The notes below the pieces were generated by a model. That model ran no database searches. It was not told where the DNA came from and saw only the letters and a program-made list of their open reading frames with translations. DNA of 9,913 nucleotides from CAYMUL01 sp964393605. GTDB taxonomy: Bacteria > Bacteroidota > Ignavibacteria > Ignavibacteriales > Ignavibacteriaceae. The position numbers and the translations under genes were made by a program. This document shows positions 1 to 7,157 of this stretch, piece after piece. The stretch spans positions 1 to 9,913 of the forward strand of contig CAYMUL010000054.1 of NCBI GenBank assembly GCA_964393605.1, in the 5' to 3' direction. The first letter of the stretch is position 1. Every line of letters begins with the position of its first letter.

Positions 1-143
1 ACGCAATCATTAAAAACTTTTCATTGTTCTTTTTCTATTTAGAATCGATTTAACATGAAATAAATAGAACTTCATAACCGCGATAAATATATTTGTGATG
101 AACTTTTTCATTCTTAAATGTTTTAAAGAAAATTATAGTAGTC

Positions 144-2015
144 ATGAAAAAATATCTTCCGCAAATTCTCTTAATACTCTTCTGCAACACATTCGCACAA
201 TCGCCGTTTCAAAATATCCGCATCAACAGTGCATCTTCAACAAATCCCGAAGAAGTCAGCATTGCAATCAATCCAATTGATCCGACAAACTTAATCGCAG
301 GTGCAAACATTCGATATGTTTATCGTAGCACAAACTCGGGACAAACATGGACGCAGGCAAATCTTTCTTCGCAATATGGCGTTTGGGGCGATCCTGCAAT
401 TATTTTCGATGTGAACGGAAACGCCTACTACGCCCATCTTTCAAATCCTTCTTCGCCAGGTTATTGGATTGATAGAATAGTTGTTCAAAAAAGCACCGAT
501 AAAGGCGCAACGTGGGATCAAGGTTATGGTGTTGGTTTCAATCCTCCGACAAAAAACCAGGACAAAGAATGGTTGATTGTTGATCATACAAATTCACAAT
601 TCAGAAATAATATTTATATGAGTTGGACTGAGTTTGATAATTACGGCAGTTCAAACTCTCTCGATAGTTCGCGAATAGTATTTTCAAGATCAACTAACAG
701 CGGAGTTAGTTGGAGTGCGCCGGTTAAAGTTAGCGACAGAAGCGGCAATTGCATCGATAGCGATAACACGGTAGAAGGTGCAGTTCCTGCTGTCGGTCCC
801 AACGGCGAAGTTTATACATGCTGGGCAGGTCCGCTTGGATTGATGTTCGATCGCTCGCTTGATGGCGGCGTAAGTTGGGGAAATGATATTTTTGTTTCCG
901 ATCTCCCCGGCGGGTGGGATATTACAATTCCCGGCATTCAACGTTGCAATGGTTTTCCTGTTACAGTCTGCGACATTAGCAATTCCCCAAACAGAGGAAC
1001 GATTTATATTAATTGGTCAGATCAGAGAAATGGAATAAACAACACCGATATTTTTCTTGCTAAATCTACAAACGGCGGATTGAGTTGGTCTGCGCCGATT
1101 AAGGTTAATCAAGATACGAGTAATCATCATCAATTTTTTAATTGGATGACGATTGACCCTGCTACAGGAATAATTTACATCGTTTATTACGATAGAAGAA
1201 ATTATCTCGACAGCCAAACCGATGTTTATCTTGCACGTTCGGATGATGGTGGAAATACTTTTACTGAAACAAGAATTTCCAATTTACCTTTCTCGCCGGT
1301 GATGTCTGTTTTCTTCGGCGACTATATCAACATTGCCTCTTTCAATGGAAAGATTTTTCCTATCTGGACAAGAATGGAGGGAACTTCTCTCAGTATCTGG
1401 ACTGCACCAATCATCGATGCAGATTTAATCGTGCCTGTTGAGTTAGTTTCTTTTAACGGGAGTTTTTTTAATAACTATGTGCAGTTGAATTGGACTACTG
1501 CAAGTGAAAATAATAACAAAGGTTTTGAAGTTGAAAAATCAGTGGGCAATAATCAATCGGTTGTAAGCAGTTGGGAAACCATTGGATTTGTTTCCGGTTT
1601 AGGAACTACAACGGAAAAGCAGGATTATTCTTTCGCCGACAATAATCTTTCTTCGGGGAAATCTTTCTATCGTTTAAAGCAAATTGATTTTGATGGAACA
1701 TTTGAATACTCAAACACAATAGAAATTAATGCTACGCTCCCGAATGAATTCGTGTTGTATCAAAATTATCCCAATCCGTTTAATCCATCTACAGTCATCA
1801 GTTATCAGCTTTCAGCGTCCCGCAATGTTACACTAAAAATTTATGATGTACTCGGAAATGAAGTTGCAACATTGATTAATAATGAATGGAAAGAAGCCGG
1901 CTACTACAATTATCCATTTTCCATTATCAATTATCAATTGCCAAGCGGAATTTATTTTTATCGTTTGCAATCGGGAGAATTTATTTCGACAAAAAAATTA
2001 GTATTGATGAAGTAA
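144..2015 (+). CDS. Secreted Asp-box (BNR/sialidase-like) repeat protein with T9SS C-terminal sorting domain
   Basis: A 623-residue exported protein. Residues 1-18 form a signal peptide (MKKY then a hydrophobic run, likely cleaved after NTFA). Residues ~25-425 contain six Asp-box repeats of the S-x-D/N-x-G-x-T/S-W type: STNSGQTW (62-69), STDKGATW (117-124), STNSGVSW (183-190), SLDGGVSW (238-245), STNGGLSW (308-315) and SDDGGNTF (366-373). This indicates a six-bladed propeller as in sialidases and BNR glycosidases, but I do not see a clear sialidase RIP motif, so no activity is assigned. Residues ~430-528 look like an Ig/FnIII-type spacer. Residues 538-623 are a T9SS type A sorting domain beginning YQNYPNPFNPST and ending KKLVLMK, so the protein is probably surface-attached or released. 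Inside this domain a tandem ATTATCAATTATCAATTG (1923-1940) encodes IINYQL, an unusual low-complexity patch. No Shine-Dalgarno precedes the ATG; the signal peptide supports this start. Family role is certain, substrate unknown. Confidence 0.9.
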   Translation: MKKYLPQILLILFCNTFAQSPFQNIRINSASSTNPEEVSIAINPIDPTNLIAGANIRYVYRSTNSGQTWTQANLSSQYGVWGDPAIIFDVNGNAYYAHLSNPSSPGYWIDRIVVQKSTDKGATWDQGYGVGFNPPTKNQDKEWLIVDHTNSQFRNNIYMSWTEFDNYGSSNSLDSSRIVFSRSTNSGVSWSAPVKVSDRSGNCIDSDNTVEGAVPAVGPNGEVYTCWAGPLGLMFDRSLDGGVSWGNDIFVSDLPGGWDITIPGIQRCNGFPVTVCDISNSPNRGTIYINWSDQRNGINNTDIFLAKSTNGGLSWSAPIKVNQDTSNHHQFFNWMTIDPATGIIYIVYYDRRNYLDSQTDVYLARSDDGGNTFTETRISNLPFSPVMSVFFGDYINIASFNGKIFPIWTRMEGTSLSIWTAPIIDADLIVPVELVSFNGSFFNNYVQLNWTTASENNNKGFEVEKSVGNNQSVVSSWETIGFVSGLGTTTEKQDYSFADNNLSSGKSFYRLKQIDFDGTFEYSNTIEINATLPNEFVLYQNYPNPFNPSTVISYQLSASRNVTLKIYDVLGNEVATLINNEWKEAGYYNYPFSIINYQLPSGIYFYRLQSGEFISTKKLVLMK

Positions 2016-2042
2016 TAATTTAATCGACAATCTACCCTCAAT

Positions 2043-2120
2043 CTTAGTGCAACTTAGTGTCTCGGTGGTAAAGAAGAAATTTAAACCACTAAGCCACGCT
2101 GCACACTAAGAAACACTAAG
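2043..2120. repeat. Inverted CTTAGTG/CACTAAG repeat cluster between convergent genes
   Basis: CTTAGTG occurs at 2043-2049 and 2053-2059. Its reverse complement CACTAAG occurs at 2087-2093, 2104-2110 and 2114-2120. GGTGGT (2064-2069) can also pair with ACCACT near 2086-2090. The two sets can fold into alternative hairpins around an A-rich loop. It lies between the stop of the Asp-box gene (plus) and the stop of the cysteine peptidase gene (minus), so it could act as a bidirectional transcription stop. Similar CTTAGTG/CACTAAG strings recur in intergenic DNA of many environmental bacteria, as I recall, so a dispersed repeat is likely. Confidence 0.55.
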
Positions 2121-2177
2121 CCAATTTCTTTTTACAGCAAAAAATTATTTGGAACGAATAAAAGTATTGCGACATAA

Positions 2178-3014
2178 TCAGTACAACGGATCCATACCAT
2201 ATTTTCCGCAAGAGTACATCATTAATAGTGCGGCGAGATCTACGAGAGCTTTATGCTGATCTTGATCATAAATAACAAGGTCATAAACTTCGGCAAGGAA
2301 TTTCATGTTCTTTAAAATTTTGGTCAGCTCGGCATAAGTGGGCGTGCCGTGCCAATTTGCAATCTGCTTAACAATCAGATTTTCATAGCGTCTTAAAAAT
2401 TCTGCAAGTGTAATTGTCTTTTTAGAATTCGGCGAAAGGGGGCGACAGATGTTTATCAAATCATTGAAGTATGTATCCCATTTCTCGGCAAGATTTCTAT
2501 TCGATTCTCTCCTAACATAACGCGCTTTCTCTAAAGTGAAGTTTGCTTTCGTTGCTACTTTAAATTTTGGAATGACGGCGTATCCATCATAACTGACTTC
2601 GTTGGAATCTTCATCAATAAACTTCCATCGCTTTGCGAGTTGAAACGGTGAATAGATGAGTACAACTGTTTCCTGCCCGCTATCGAGTACAATAAATTTT
2701 CCGTGTTGGTAATTCACAACCGTAAACCAATGTTCCCAATTATCTACGCTAAGAATGCATGGATAGCCGCGTTTCAAATGATTGACGAGAACTTTTAAAG
2801 CATCATCTTTCGATTCTCTTCTGAAATATTTCATTTTACAATTGTAACTGCGTGCCGCTTTTGCAAGACCTATTTCATCCGTGCCATACCACCAGGTGCT
2901 TCCGGCTTTTCTTCCGATCTCTTTTTCGTTTTTAAATTGACCGAGCATCACAAGTGAATACTTCAACGCAAACGGTCCGCATTGATATTTATACGGCTGC
3001 GGGTAAAAACTCAT
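2178..3014 (-). CDS. C39/papain-like cysteine peptidase family protein
   Basis: A 278-residue protein without a signal peptide or membrane segment, so probably cytoplasmic. The N-terminal ~150 residues fit a C39-like (bacteriocin-processing or papain-fold) peptidase. QCGPFAL at 11-17 supplies the nucleophile Cys12 just after Gln11 (oxyanion position). His95 lies in DNWEHWFTVV and Asp111 in FIVLDSG, giving the Cys-His-Asp order and spacing of this fold. Residues ~155-278 form a mostly helical C-terminal extension (includes AEFLRRYENLI) that I do not recognise. There is no ABC-transporter fusion, so it is not a classic bacteriocin exporter. It is divergent from the ATP-grasp ligase gene at 3121, 106 bp away with a shared dyad, suggesting the two work together: one makes and one cuts an amide bond. 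Upstream of the ATG only a weak GAAGAAA is visible. The catalytic reading is by motif; the substrate is unknown. Confidence 0.8.
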   Translation of the reverse strand: MSFYPQPYKYQCGPFALKYSLVMLGQFKNEKEIGRKAGSTWWYGTDEIGLAKAARSYNCKMKYFRRESKDDALKVLVNHLKRGYPCILSVDNWEHWFTVVNYQHGKFIVLDSGQETVVLIYSPFQLAKRWKFIDEDSNEVSYDGYAVIPKFKVATKANFTLEKARYVRRESNRNLAEKWDTYFNDLINICRPLSPNSKKTITLAEFLRRYENLIVKQIANWHGTPTYAELTKILKNMKFLAEVYDLVIYDQDQHKALVDLAALLMMYSCGKYGMDPLY

Positions 3015-3059
3015 TTACTATTTCTTCGTTAATTTTTTTCTGTACATCATTTGCAGTAA

Positions 3060-3084
3060 ATTTACATAAATGATAAATGTAAAT
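3060..3084. promoter_or_regulatory. Candidate operator: perfect 8-bp dyad in a divergent promoter region
   Basis: ATTTACAT (3060-3067) and its exact reverse complement ATGTAAAT (3077-3084) flank a 9-bp AT-rich spacer. The dyad is centred near the middle of the 106-bp gap between the peptidase (minus) and ATP-grasp (plus) starts, where a regulator could control both. The 17-bp centre-to-centre arm spacing suits a dimeric DNA-binding protein. AT-rich palindromes can arise by chance, so this is a candidate only. Confidence 0.4.
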
Positions 3085-3120
3085 CGAGAAAATTTTAATA
3101 ATTCTTAAAGGTTTTTCTTA

Positions 3121-4176
3121 ATGCCCCCAAAAAAGATAAAGGTCGGCGTTTTCTATAATGAAGCACACCCCGATTTCTACACTAAAAAAGTGAATCTTGA
3201 CCCCGCCAATCTTAGTTTTACCCCATTCTTTGAAGCCAACGAACTTACTCCCATGGAAGAGTATGAAATTTTTGCCGAGAGAATCTGTAAGAAAAATTAT
3301 GACTGCTACACACTTAACATTAAGGACGATCTTTCAATACTGATTGAAAATCTTTTAACTCAAAAACCGGATGTGGTTTTTAACTTTGTTGAAATTTATA
3401 AAGAGAATTCAAGACTTGAAGTGAACATTGCCGGGCTTTATGAATTGATGGGTTTCGCTTACACCGGCGCACCGCCGCAAGCACTTGCAAATGCACAATC
3501 AAAAATTCTTACAAAAAAAATATTAAAAAGTTTTGGAGTGAACACGCCTGATTCAACAATTATCAAAATGCTTGGTAAAAAATATTCTCATGAGTTAAAA
3601 TATCCTTTAATTGTAAAACCTGCGTTTGAAGATGCGAGTGTCGGAATCGAAAATAAATCTGTAGTTTATAATTACAACGAGTTGAAAGAAAGAGTTGATT
3701 ATGTAATTGATTTTTTCAAACAGCCCGCGCTTGTGGAAGAATTTATTGAAGGTCGCGAGCTAAACGTTGCTATCTGCGGCGATGAAGAACTTGAAGTTTT
3801 ACCGATTAGCGAAATTGATTTTTCCGAAATGCCGAAACACCTTGCGAACATTGTCAGCTATCAGGCAAAGTGGGACCCGTTGCACGAAGCATATCATAAA
3901 ACTATTCCGCACTGTCCAGCAGAGTTAAGTAAGAGAATAAAAAAGAAAGTAGAAGAGATTGCACTCGCGGCATTTAATGCAATGAGAGTAAGAGATTATG
4001 CTCGCGTTGATATGCGGCTTTCGAAAGATAATGAAGTTTATGTGCTTGAAGTGAATCCAAATCCCGATTTGACCGAAGGAGCTGGATTCATGCGCTCGGC
4101 GGAAGCGGCGGGCTATGAGTATGACGATATGCTTGTTAGAATTATTGAACTTGCAATGAAACGAAAAAAAGGATAA
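3121..4176 (+). CDS. D-alanine-D-alanine ligase-like ATP-grasp enzyme
   Basis: A 351-residue cytoplasmic ATP-grasp ligase, which joins a carboxylate to an amine through an acyl-phosphate. Residues 1-125 are the pre-ATP-grasp domain (VGVFYNEAHPD; DVVFNFVE at 84-91; GFAYTGAPP at 111-119). Nucleotide-binding elements are Lys166 in LIVKPAFEDASVGI and the VEEFIEGREL strand (205-214). SYQAKW (246-251) occupies the place of the Ddl omega-loop. Metal ligands are Asp297 in RDYARVDMRL, Glu310 and Asn312 in LEVNPNPDL. Compared with true Ddl it lacks the N-terminal EHEVS-type motif and has NPNPD where Ddl has NTNPG, so it is probably a Ddl-like ligase with another substrate rather than the cell-wall enzyme. 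AAAGG at 3107-3111, nine bases before the ATG, supports the start. Divergent with a cysteine peptidase gene, which may remove what this enzyme adds (inference). Confidence 0.85.
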   Translation: MPPKKIKVGVFYNEAHPDFYTKKVNLDPANLSFTPFFEANELTPMEEYEIFAERICKKNYDCYTLNIKDDLSILIENLLTQKPDVVFNFVEIYKENSRLEVNIAGLYELMGFAYTGAPPQALANAQSKILTKKILKSFGVNTPDSTIIKMLGKKYSHELKYPLIVKPAFEDASVGIENKSVVYNYNELKERVDYVIDFFKQPALVEEFIEGRELNVAICGDEELEVLPISEIDFSEMPKHLANIVSYQAKWDPLHEAYHKTIPHCPAELSKRIKKKVEEIALAAFNAMRVRDYARVDMRLSKDNEVYVLEVNPNPDLTEGAGFMRSAEAAGYEYDDMLVRIIELAMKRKKG

Positions 4177-4273
4177 AGATAAAAATTCATGTAAAAATCG
4201 TTAGGCAGTGATTAAAAATTTTTTCCTGCGATAACTTTTTTTTGAAGCGATATTGTTACTATCAATTGTTTCT

Positions 4274-4305
4274 TTTTCTCCTCGCGCGAGGATAGAAAAT
4301 TTTTT
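4274..4305 (+). terminator. Probable rho-independent terminator of the ATP-grasp gene
   Basis: The self-complementary core CCTCGCGCGAGG (4280-4291) is extended by TTTTCT (4274-4279) pairing with AGAAAA (4294-4299) across a two-base bulge. T6 follows at 4300-4305. It lies between two convergent stop codons (4176 plus, 4349 minus) and is by far the most GC-rich stretch there. The plus orientation fits best because the T run is on that side. Confidence 0.6.
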
Positions 4306-4348
4306 AAAAATTTTCAGTGTACAGATTAAACGTAACGTCTATACTTTT

Positions 4349-5323
4349 TCACTCTTCAAATAATTTTTTCAATTCTGTTTTATCGGAAGTTTTACCGAGA
4401 GCAAGCATCAGTTTGATGCGCGCTTTCTGTCCGTTTAAATAATCTGCAAATATTACACCGATTTGGTGCAGCCATTTTCCTGCGCCGGGGTAGCCATAAA
4501 TATCAAGCGTCTCCCCAGCCGGGCAGCGCGAAACAAGCACAACAGGAATATTTTTTTCGACGACAGATTTAATTCCTTCAAACGCGCGCGGCGGAACGTT
4601 ACCAACTCCCATCGCCTCAACAACTAAACCGCTTACGCCGGTTTTGGCGGAGAACTTGAAAAATTTTTCATCCATTCCGGCATAACATTTTATCAAATCT
4701 ACATTCGAATCAATTTTAGACGATGCAAGAATTTCGAGTTTGCGCGGGAGCCTGTTAAAAATAACTCTTCCGTTCTGTACAAAACCGAGCGCACCGAAAT
4801 CCAAACTATGAAAAGTTTCAATATCGTCGGTGTGAGTTTTAGTAACTTCGCTTGCGGCATTAATCTCGCCGTTCAAACAGACGAGCACGCCAAGACCGTT
4901 TGCGTTCGGCGAAGTACAAATTGTTACGGAGTCCAGCAAATTTTTCGGACCGTCCCAATCCGCTTCTGAACTGTTTTTCATTGAGCCGGTCAATACAATC
5001 GGCTTTGAAGTTTTAATTTGCAAATCTAAAAGATACGCAGTCTCTTCAAGCGTATCAGTGCCGTGGGTAATTACAACACCATCACATTCTTTGTTTGAAA
5101 TAAAATTTTGCACTTCATTCGAAAGTTGAAACATGAGTTCGGGAGTCATGTGCGGACCTGGATATTTGCCGAAATCATGAATTGAAATTTCGGCAAGTTG
5201 ATTAAGCTCGGGAATGAGAGCAACTAATTCTCCACCTGAAAAGTGAGGAATTGCGGAGCCGGTGGCGGAATCTATTTTCATGGAAAAAGTTCCGCCGGTA
5301 AAAATTATTAATATTTTCTTCAT
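4349..5323 (-). CDS. Type I (cytoplasmic) L-asparaginase
   Basis: A 324-residue L-asparagine amidohydrolase (Asn + H2O to Asp + NH3) of the AnsA/AnsB fold. The first signature, IFTGGTFSM, carries Thr12. The second, VVITHGTDTLEETAYLL, carries Thr89 and Asp90. Lys162 sits in TKTHTDD. These are the two catalytic triad groups of the family, all present. VLTGSMK (110-116) and MGVGNVPP (238-245) are further family motifs. There is no signal peptide (MKKILIIFTGG runs straight into the fold), so the enzyme is cytoplasmic. The loop that carries Tyr in E. coli AnsA reads TGSAIP here, and the PGPHMTP segment (55-61) has Gly where related proteins often have Ser, so substrate affinity may differ. It is convergent with the ATP-grasp gene and ends in LFEE. 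No good Shine-Dalgarno precedes the ATG. Confidence 0.92.
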   Translation of the reverse strand: MKKILIIFTGGTFSMKIDSATGSAIPHFSGGELVALIPELNQLAEISIHDFGKYPGPHMTPELMFQLSNEVQNFISNKECDGVVITHGTDTLEETAYLLDLQIKTSKPIVLTGSMKNSSEADWDGPKNLLDSVTICTSPNANGLGVLVCLNGEINAASEVTKTHTDDIETFHSLDFGALGFVQNGRVIFNRLPRKLEILASSKIDSNVDLIKCYAGMDEKFFKFSAKTGVSGLVVEAMGVGNVPPRAFEGIKSVVEKNIPVVLVSRCPAGETLDIYGYPGAGKWLHQIGVIFADYLNGQKARIKLMLALGKTSDKTELKKLFEE

Positions 5324-5566
5324 CTGGTAAAAATTTTTTTATCGTTGAGGTGAAAATTACGTTTTTAAATTCAAAAGAATAAATTCAGTGATATTCTTCA
5401 TCTGTCCAAAATAAATATTTTTATGTGGCTAAACCCGAAGAATATTTTTGTTCATCCATCCGTCAGCCTACCTAACCTAAACGAACCAGAACCAAAGTTA
5501 AATGTTCACCAAGTTGTTGTTCTTACTTTCGAAATAAGAGCATTCCAACACAGCAAAAAATATTTC

Positions 5567-5588
5567 ATCCCCGAACGCTTTCGGGGAT
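5567..5588. repeat. Hairpin ATCCCCGAA-cgct-TTCGGGGAT
   Basis: A perfect 9-bp stem (5567-5575 with 5580-5588) and a four-base loop. It is the first of three hairpins within 120 bp and shares the TC(C)CCGAA/TTCGG(G)GA arms with the one at 5627. No T run follows, so a terminator is less likely than a dispersed hairpin element or an RNA structure. Confidence 0.6.
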
Positions 5589-5626
5589 TTGATTTTGTTT
5601 GCGTCTTTGCTTTTTACCAATATCTC

Positions 5627-5646
5627 ATCCCGAAAGATTTCGGGAT
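5627..5646. repeat. Hairpin ATCCCGAAA-ga-TTTCGGGAT
   Basis: Perfect 9-bp arms (5627-5635 with 5638-5646); in practice an 8-bp stem with a four-base loop. Its arms are close to those at 5567-5588 and to the TCCCGAC/GTCGGGA hairpin at 9733-9748, suggesting a repeated hairpin family in this genome. Confidence 0.6.
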
Positions 5647-5659
5647 TTCAATAATAAAA

Positions 5660-5684
5660 ATATTTTTCCCATTAGGGAAAATAT
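5660..5684. repeat. Hairpin ATATTTTTCCC-atta-GGGAAAATAT
   Basis: TTTTCCC (5664-5670) pairs with GGGAAAA (5675-5681) around ATTA. ATAT on either side extends the stem past a single bulged T. Third hairpin in the cluster. It is AT-rich and could equally be a weak transcription stop. Confidence 0.5.
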
Positions 5685-5798
5685 GTTGGCAACAGAATTG
5701 GTAGTGAATTTAATTGAAAGGTACTAAAGTTAGGTGAACTAAAACTTACAGCAATATCGCTGAAGTTGAATTGAATCAACAAATAAAATTTCTATTTT

Positions 5799-5918
5799 TT
5801 ATTTCCGATTTTTGCCGCAAATAAATTTGTATAAACACTTGTCTGAATTGCACAGGTTTTCTTCATGAAATTTACCTTCGGTTACTACAATATATTTTTG
5901 ATTAGTCAATATCTCCAT
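5799..5918 (-). CDS. Small cysteine-containing protein (hypothetical, 39 residues)
   Basis: A short minus-strand frame encoding MEILTNQKYIVV... and ending ...FICGKNRK, then TAA. GGAG (complement of 5928-5931) lies nine bases before this ATG; a second ATG at 5924 is in frame but only three bases from GGAG, so 5918 is preferred. The C-terminal half holds three cysteines in the order C-x4-C-x5-C within ENLCNSDKCLYKFICGK, together with many Lys residues, which could make a small metal site or disulfide. No signal peptide or membrane segment is visible. It is divergent from the hydrolase operon at 6126. I do not recognise a family. Codons look natural and the Shine-Dalgarno is good, but a frame this short can occur by chance. 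Confidence 0.4.
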   Translation of the reverse strand: MEILTNQKYIVVTEGKFHEENLCNSDKCLYKFICGKNRK

Positions 5919-5960
5919 AATCATTTTCTCCAATTTTTTTTCTTAAACAGAAAGAAAAGA

Positions 5961-5989
5961 AGTATCAAATCATCTTTAGAGAGTATCAA
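5961..5989. promoter_or_regulatory. Two AGTATCAA direct repeats spaced 21 bp
   Basis: AGTATCAA occurs at 5961-5968 and 5982-5989, start to start 21 bp, i.e. two helical turns, placing both copies on one face of the DNA. They lie between the small minus-strand gene and the hydrolase operon at 6126, where a regulator with a direct-repeat site could control either side. Read on the minus strand they are TTGATACT, so a promoter -35 element is an alternative. Candidate only. Confidence 0.35.
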
Positions 5990-6125
5990 TCCTCATTAAT
6001 CCTTACTTCATAAAGAGTTACGGGAATTTATTTTTCGGGTTTCATCTTTCACGGTGAGACGATTCCCCCTTTTTAATCCGATAATTTTACATCGAACTTT
6101 TTTTAACTTTTTAAGGAATAAACAA

Positions 6126-7139
6126 ATGAAAAATCTAATTAAACTTTTTGTTCTGACGCTCGGCGTCCTTTTCTTTTTCGGATGTGAAGAAGAAAGGTTT
6201 ATTGATCATCCGGGAAATTTGGTGCCGAAAACGGTTATCGAAAATCCCGCGCTCCCTTCTATTATTGTTAGCGATGCAAAACTTCACTCAGAGGCATTCG
6301 GGCATCCCGATAGCGCATTGATTGTAGTGCTTCACGGCGGACCGGGAAGCGATTATCGCTATCTACTAAATTGCAAAGACCTCGCCGACCATGGCTACCG
6401 CGTTGTATTTTATGATCAACGTGGCACCGGGCTTTCGCAAAGATTTTTGAAATCTTATTACACAAACAAAGGATTGTCTGCTCTTGAACAAGTATATGAA
6501 GATCTTGCAGGAGTAATTGCACACTACAAAACGAGCCCAACGCAAAAAGTATTTTTGTTAGGACAATCGTGGGGCGGAATGCTCGGAATTGCTTACACGG
6601 GAAAATTTCCTAACTCGGTTGACGGTCTCGTAGTTTGTGAACCGGGCGGTTTGAAGTGGGATGATGTTGTAGAATATGTTAAATCTTCACGCGATTTTAG
6701 TATTACCGGCGAGTCATTAAATGATGTAACTTATCTCGATCAATTTATTACTGCTTACGGTAATCAACACGAAATTCTTGATTACAAAATGGCGATGATG
6801 GCTTCCACAAACGATGTAACCGGTGATCACGCAACTAAACCGGAAAGCTATTGGAGACATGGCGCGGTTGTCAACTCGGCTTACTATGAGCTGGCCCAAA
6901 AATACAAACCGGATTTTTCGCAAGGCATCGAAAATTATAATAAGAAAGTTCTTTTCTTCTATAGCGAAAAGAATAAAGCGTACACAGATACTTGGGCAAA
7001 GAAAATTTCTGGCGCGTTAAACAATCCCGAACTCGTTAAAGTGAACGGTGTCGGGCATGTCGGCGCATTCACCGAAGATAACGTTTGGAAGCAAACTACT
7101 CTCCCAAAAGTTCTCGCATATTTTAATTCACACAAATAA
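6126..7139 (+). CDS. Lipoprotein alpha/beta hydrolase (proline iminopeptidase/S33-like)
   Basis: A 337-residue alpha/beta-fold hydrolase attached to the membrane by a lipid. I place the start at the ATG at 6126 because AAGGA (6113-6117) lies eight bases upstream and a clean lipoprotein signal follows: MKNLIK, a hydrophobic run, then FFGC with lipidated Cys20. A GTG 24 codons upstream would bury this signal and has no ribosome site. Motifs: oxyanion HGGPG (70-74), DQRGTG (97-102), nucleophile elbow GQSWGG with Ser148, and His311 in GVGHVGAF. This set is typical of proline iminopeptidases and related S33 esterases or hydrolases. Where the acid Asp usually sits (after the FFYS strand) the sequence is SEKN, so Asn283 replaces it and Glu281 may serve instead. 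Probably co-transcribed with the beta-barrel gene 18 bp downstream. Substrate unknown. Confidence 0.85.
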   Translation: MKNLIKLFVLTLGVLFFFGCEEERFIDHPGNLVPKTVIENPALPSIIVSDAKLHSEAFGHPDSALIVVLHGGPGSDYRYLLNCKDLADHGYRVVFYDQRGTGLSQRFLKSYYTNKGLSALEQVYEDLAGVIAHYKTSPTQKVFLLGQSWGGMLGIAYTGKFPNSVDGLVVCEPGGLKWDDVVEYVKSSRDFSITGESLNDVTYLDQFITAYGNQHEILDYKMAMMASTNDVTGDHATKPESYWRHGAVVNSAYYELAQKYKPDFSQGIENYNKKVLFFYSEKNKAYTDTWAKKISGALNNPELVKVNGVGHVGAFTEDNVWKQTTLPKVLAYFNSHK

Positions 7140-7157
7140 ATTTTTGAAAGGTCAACA

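Larger units (their letters stand above)
5324..5798. other. Long non-coding stretch with hairpins
   Basis: No convincing gene is seen here. A 93-codon frame at 5423-5704 is open but has no ribosome binding site, no recognisable domain, and runs straight through three hairpins, so it is treated as chance. The upstream 100 bp presumably carries the promoter of the minus-strand asparaginase gene, but I cannot pick out boxes with confidence. Confidence 0.6.

Noticed and set aside
95..280. 61-codon plus-strand frame overlapping the start of the Asp-box gene
   Set aside because: It lies mostly inside the signal-peptide region of a clear gene in another frame.
5423..5704. 93-codon plus-strand frame
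   Set aside because: It reads through three hairpins, has no ribosome site and shows no recognisable motif; composition fits non-coding DNA.
5470..5735. ACCTAAC (5470-5476) and GTTAGGT (5729-5735) as another cassette boundary pair
   Set aside because: Only 7 bp match, there is no gene between them worth calling, and there is no attC-like fold.
6054..6125. Upstream GTG start adding 24 residues to the hydrolase
   Set aside because: It has no Shine-Dalgarno and would hide the lipoprotein signal that begins cleanly at 6126.
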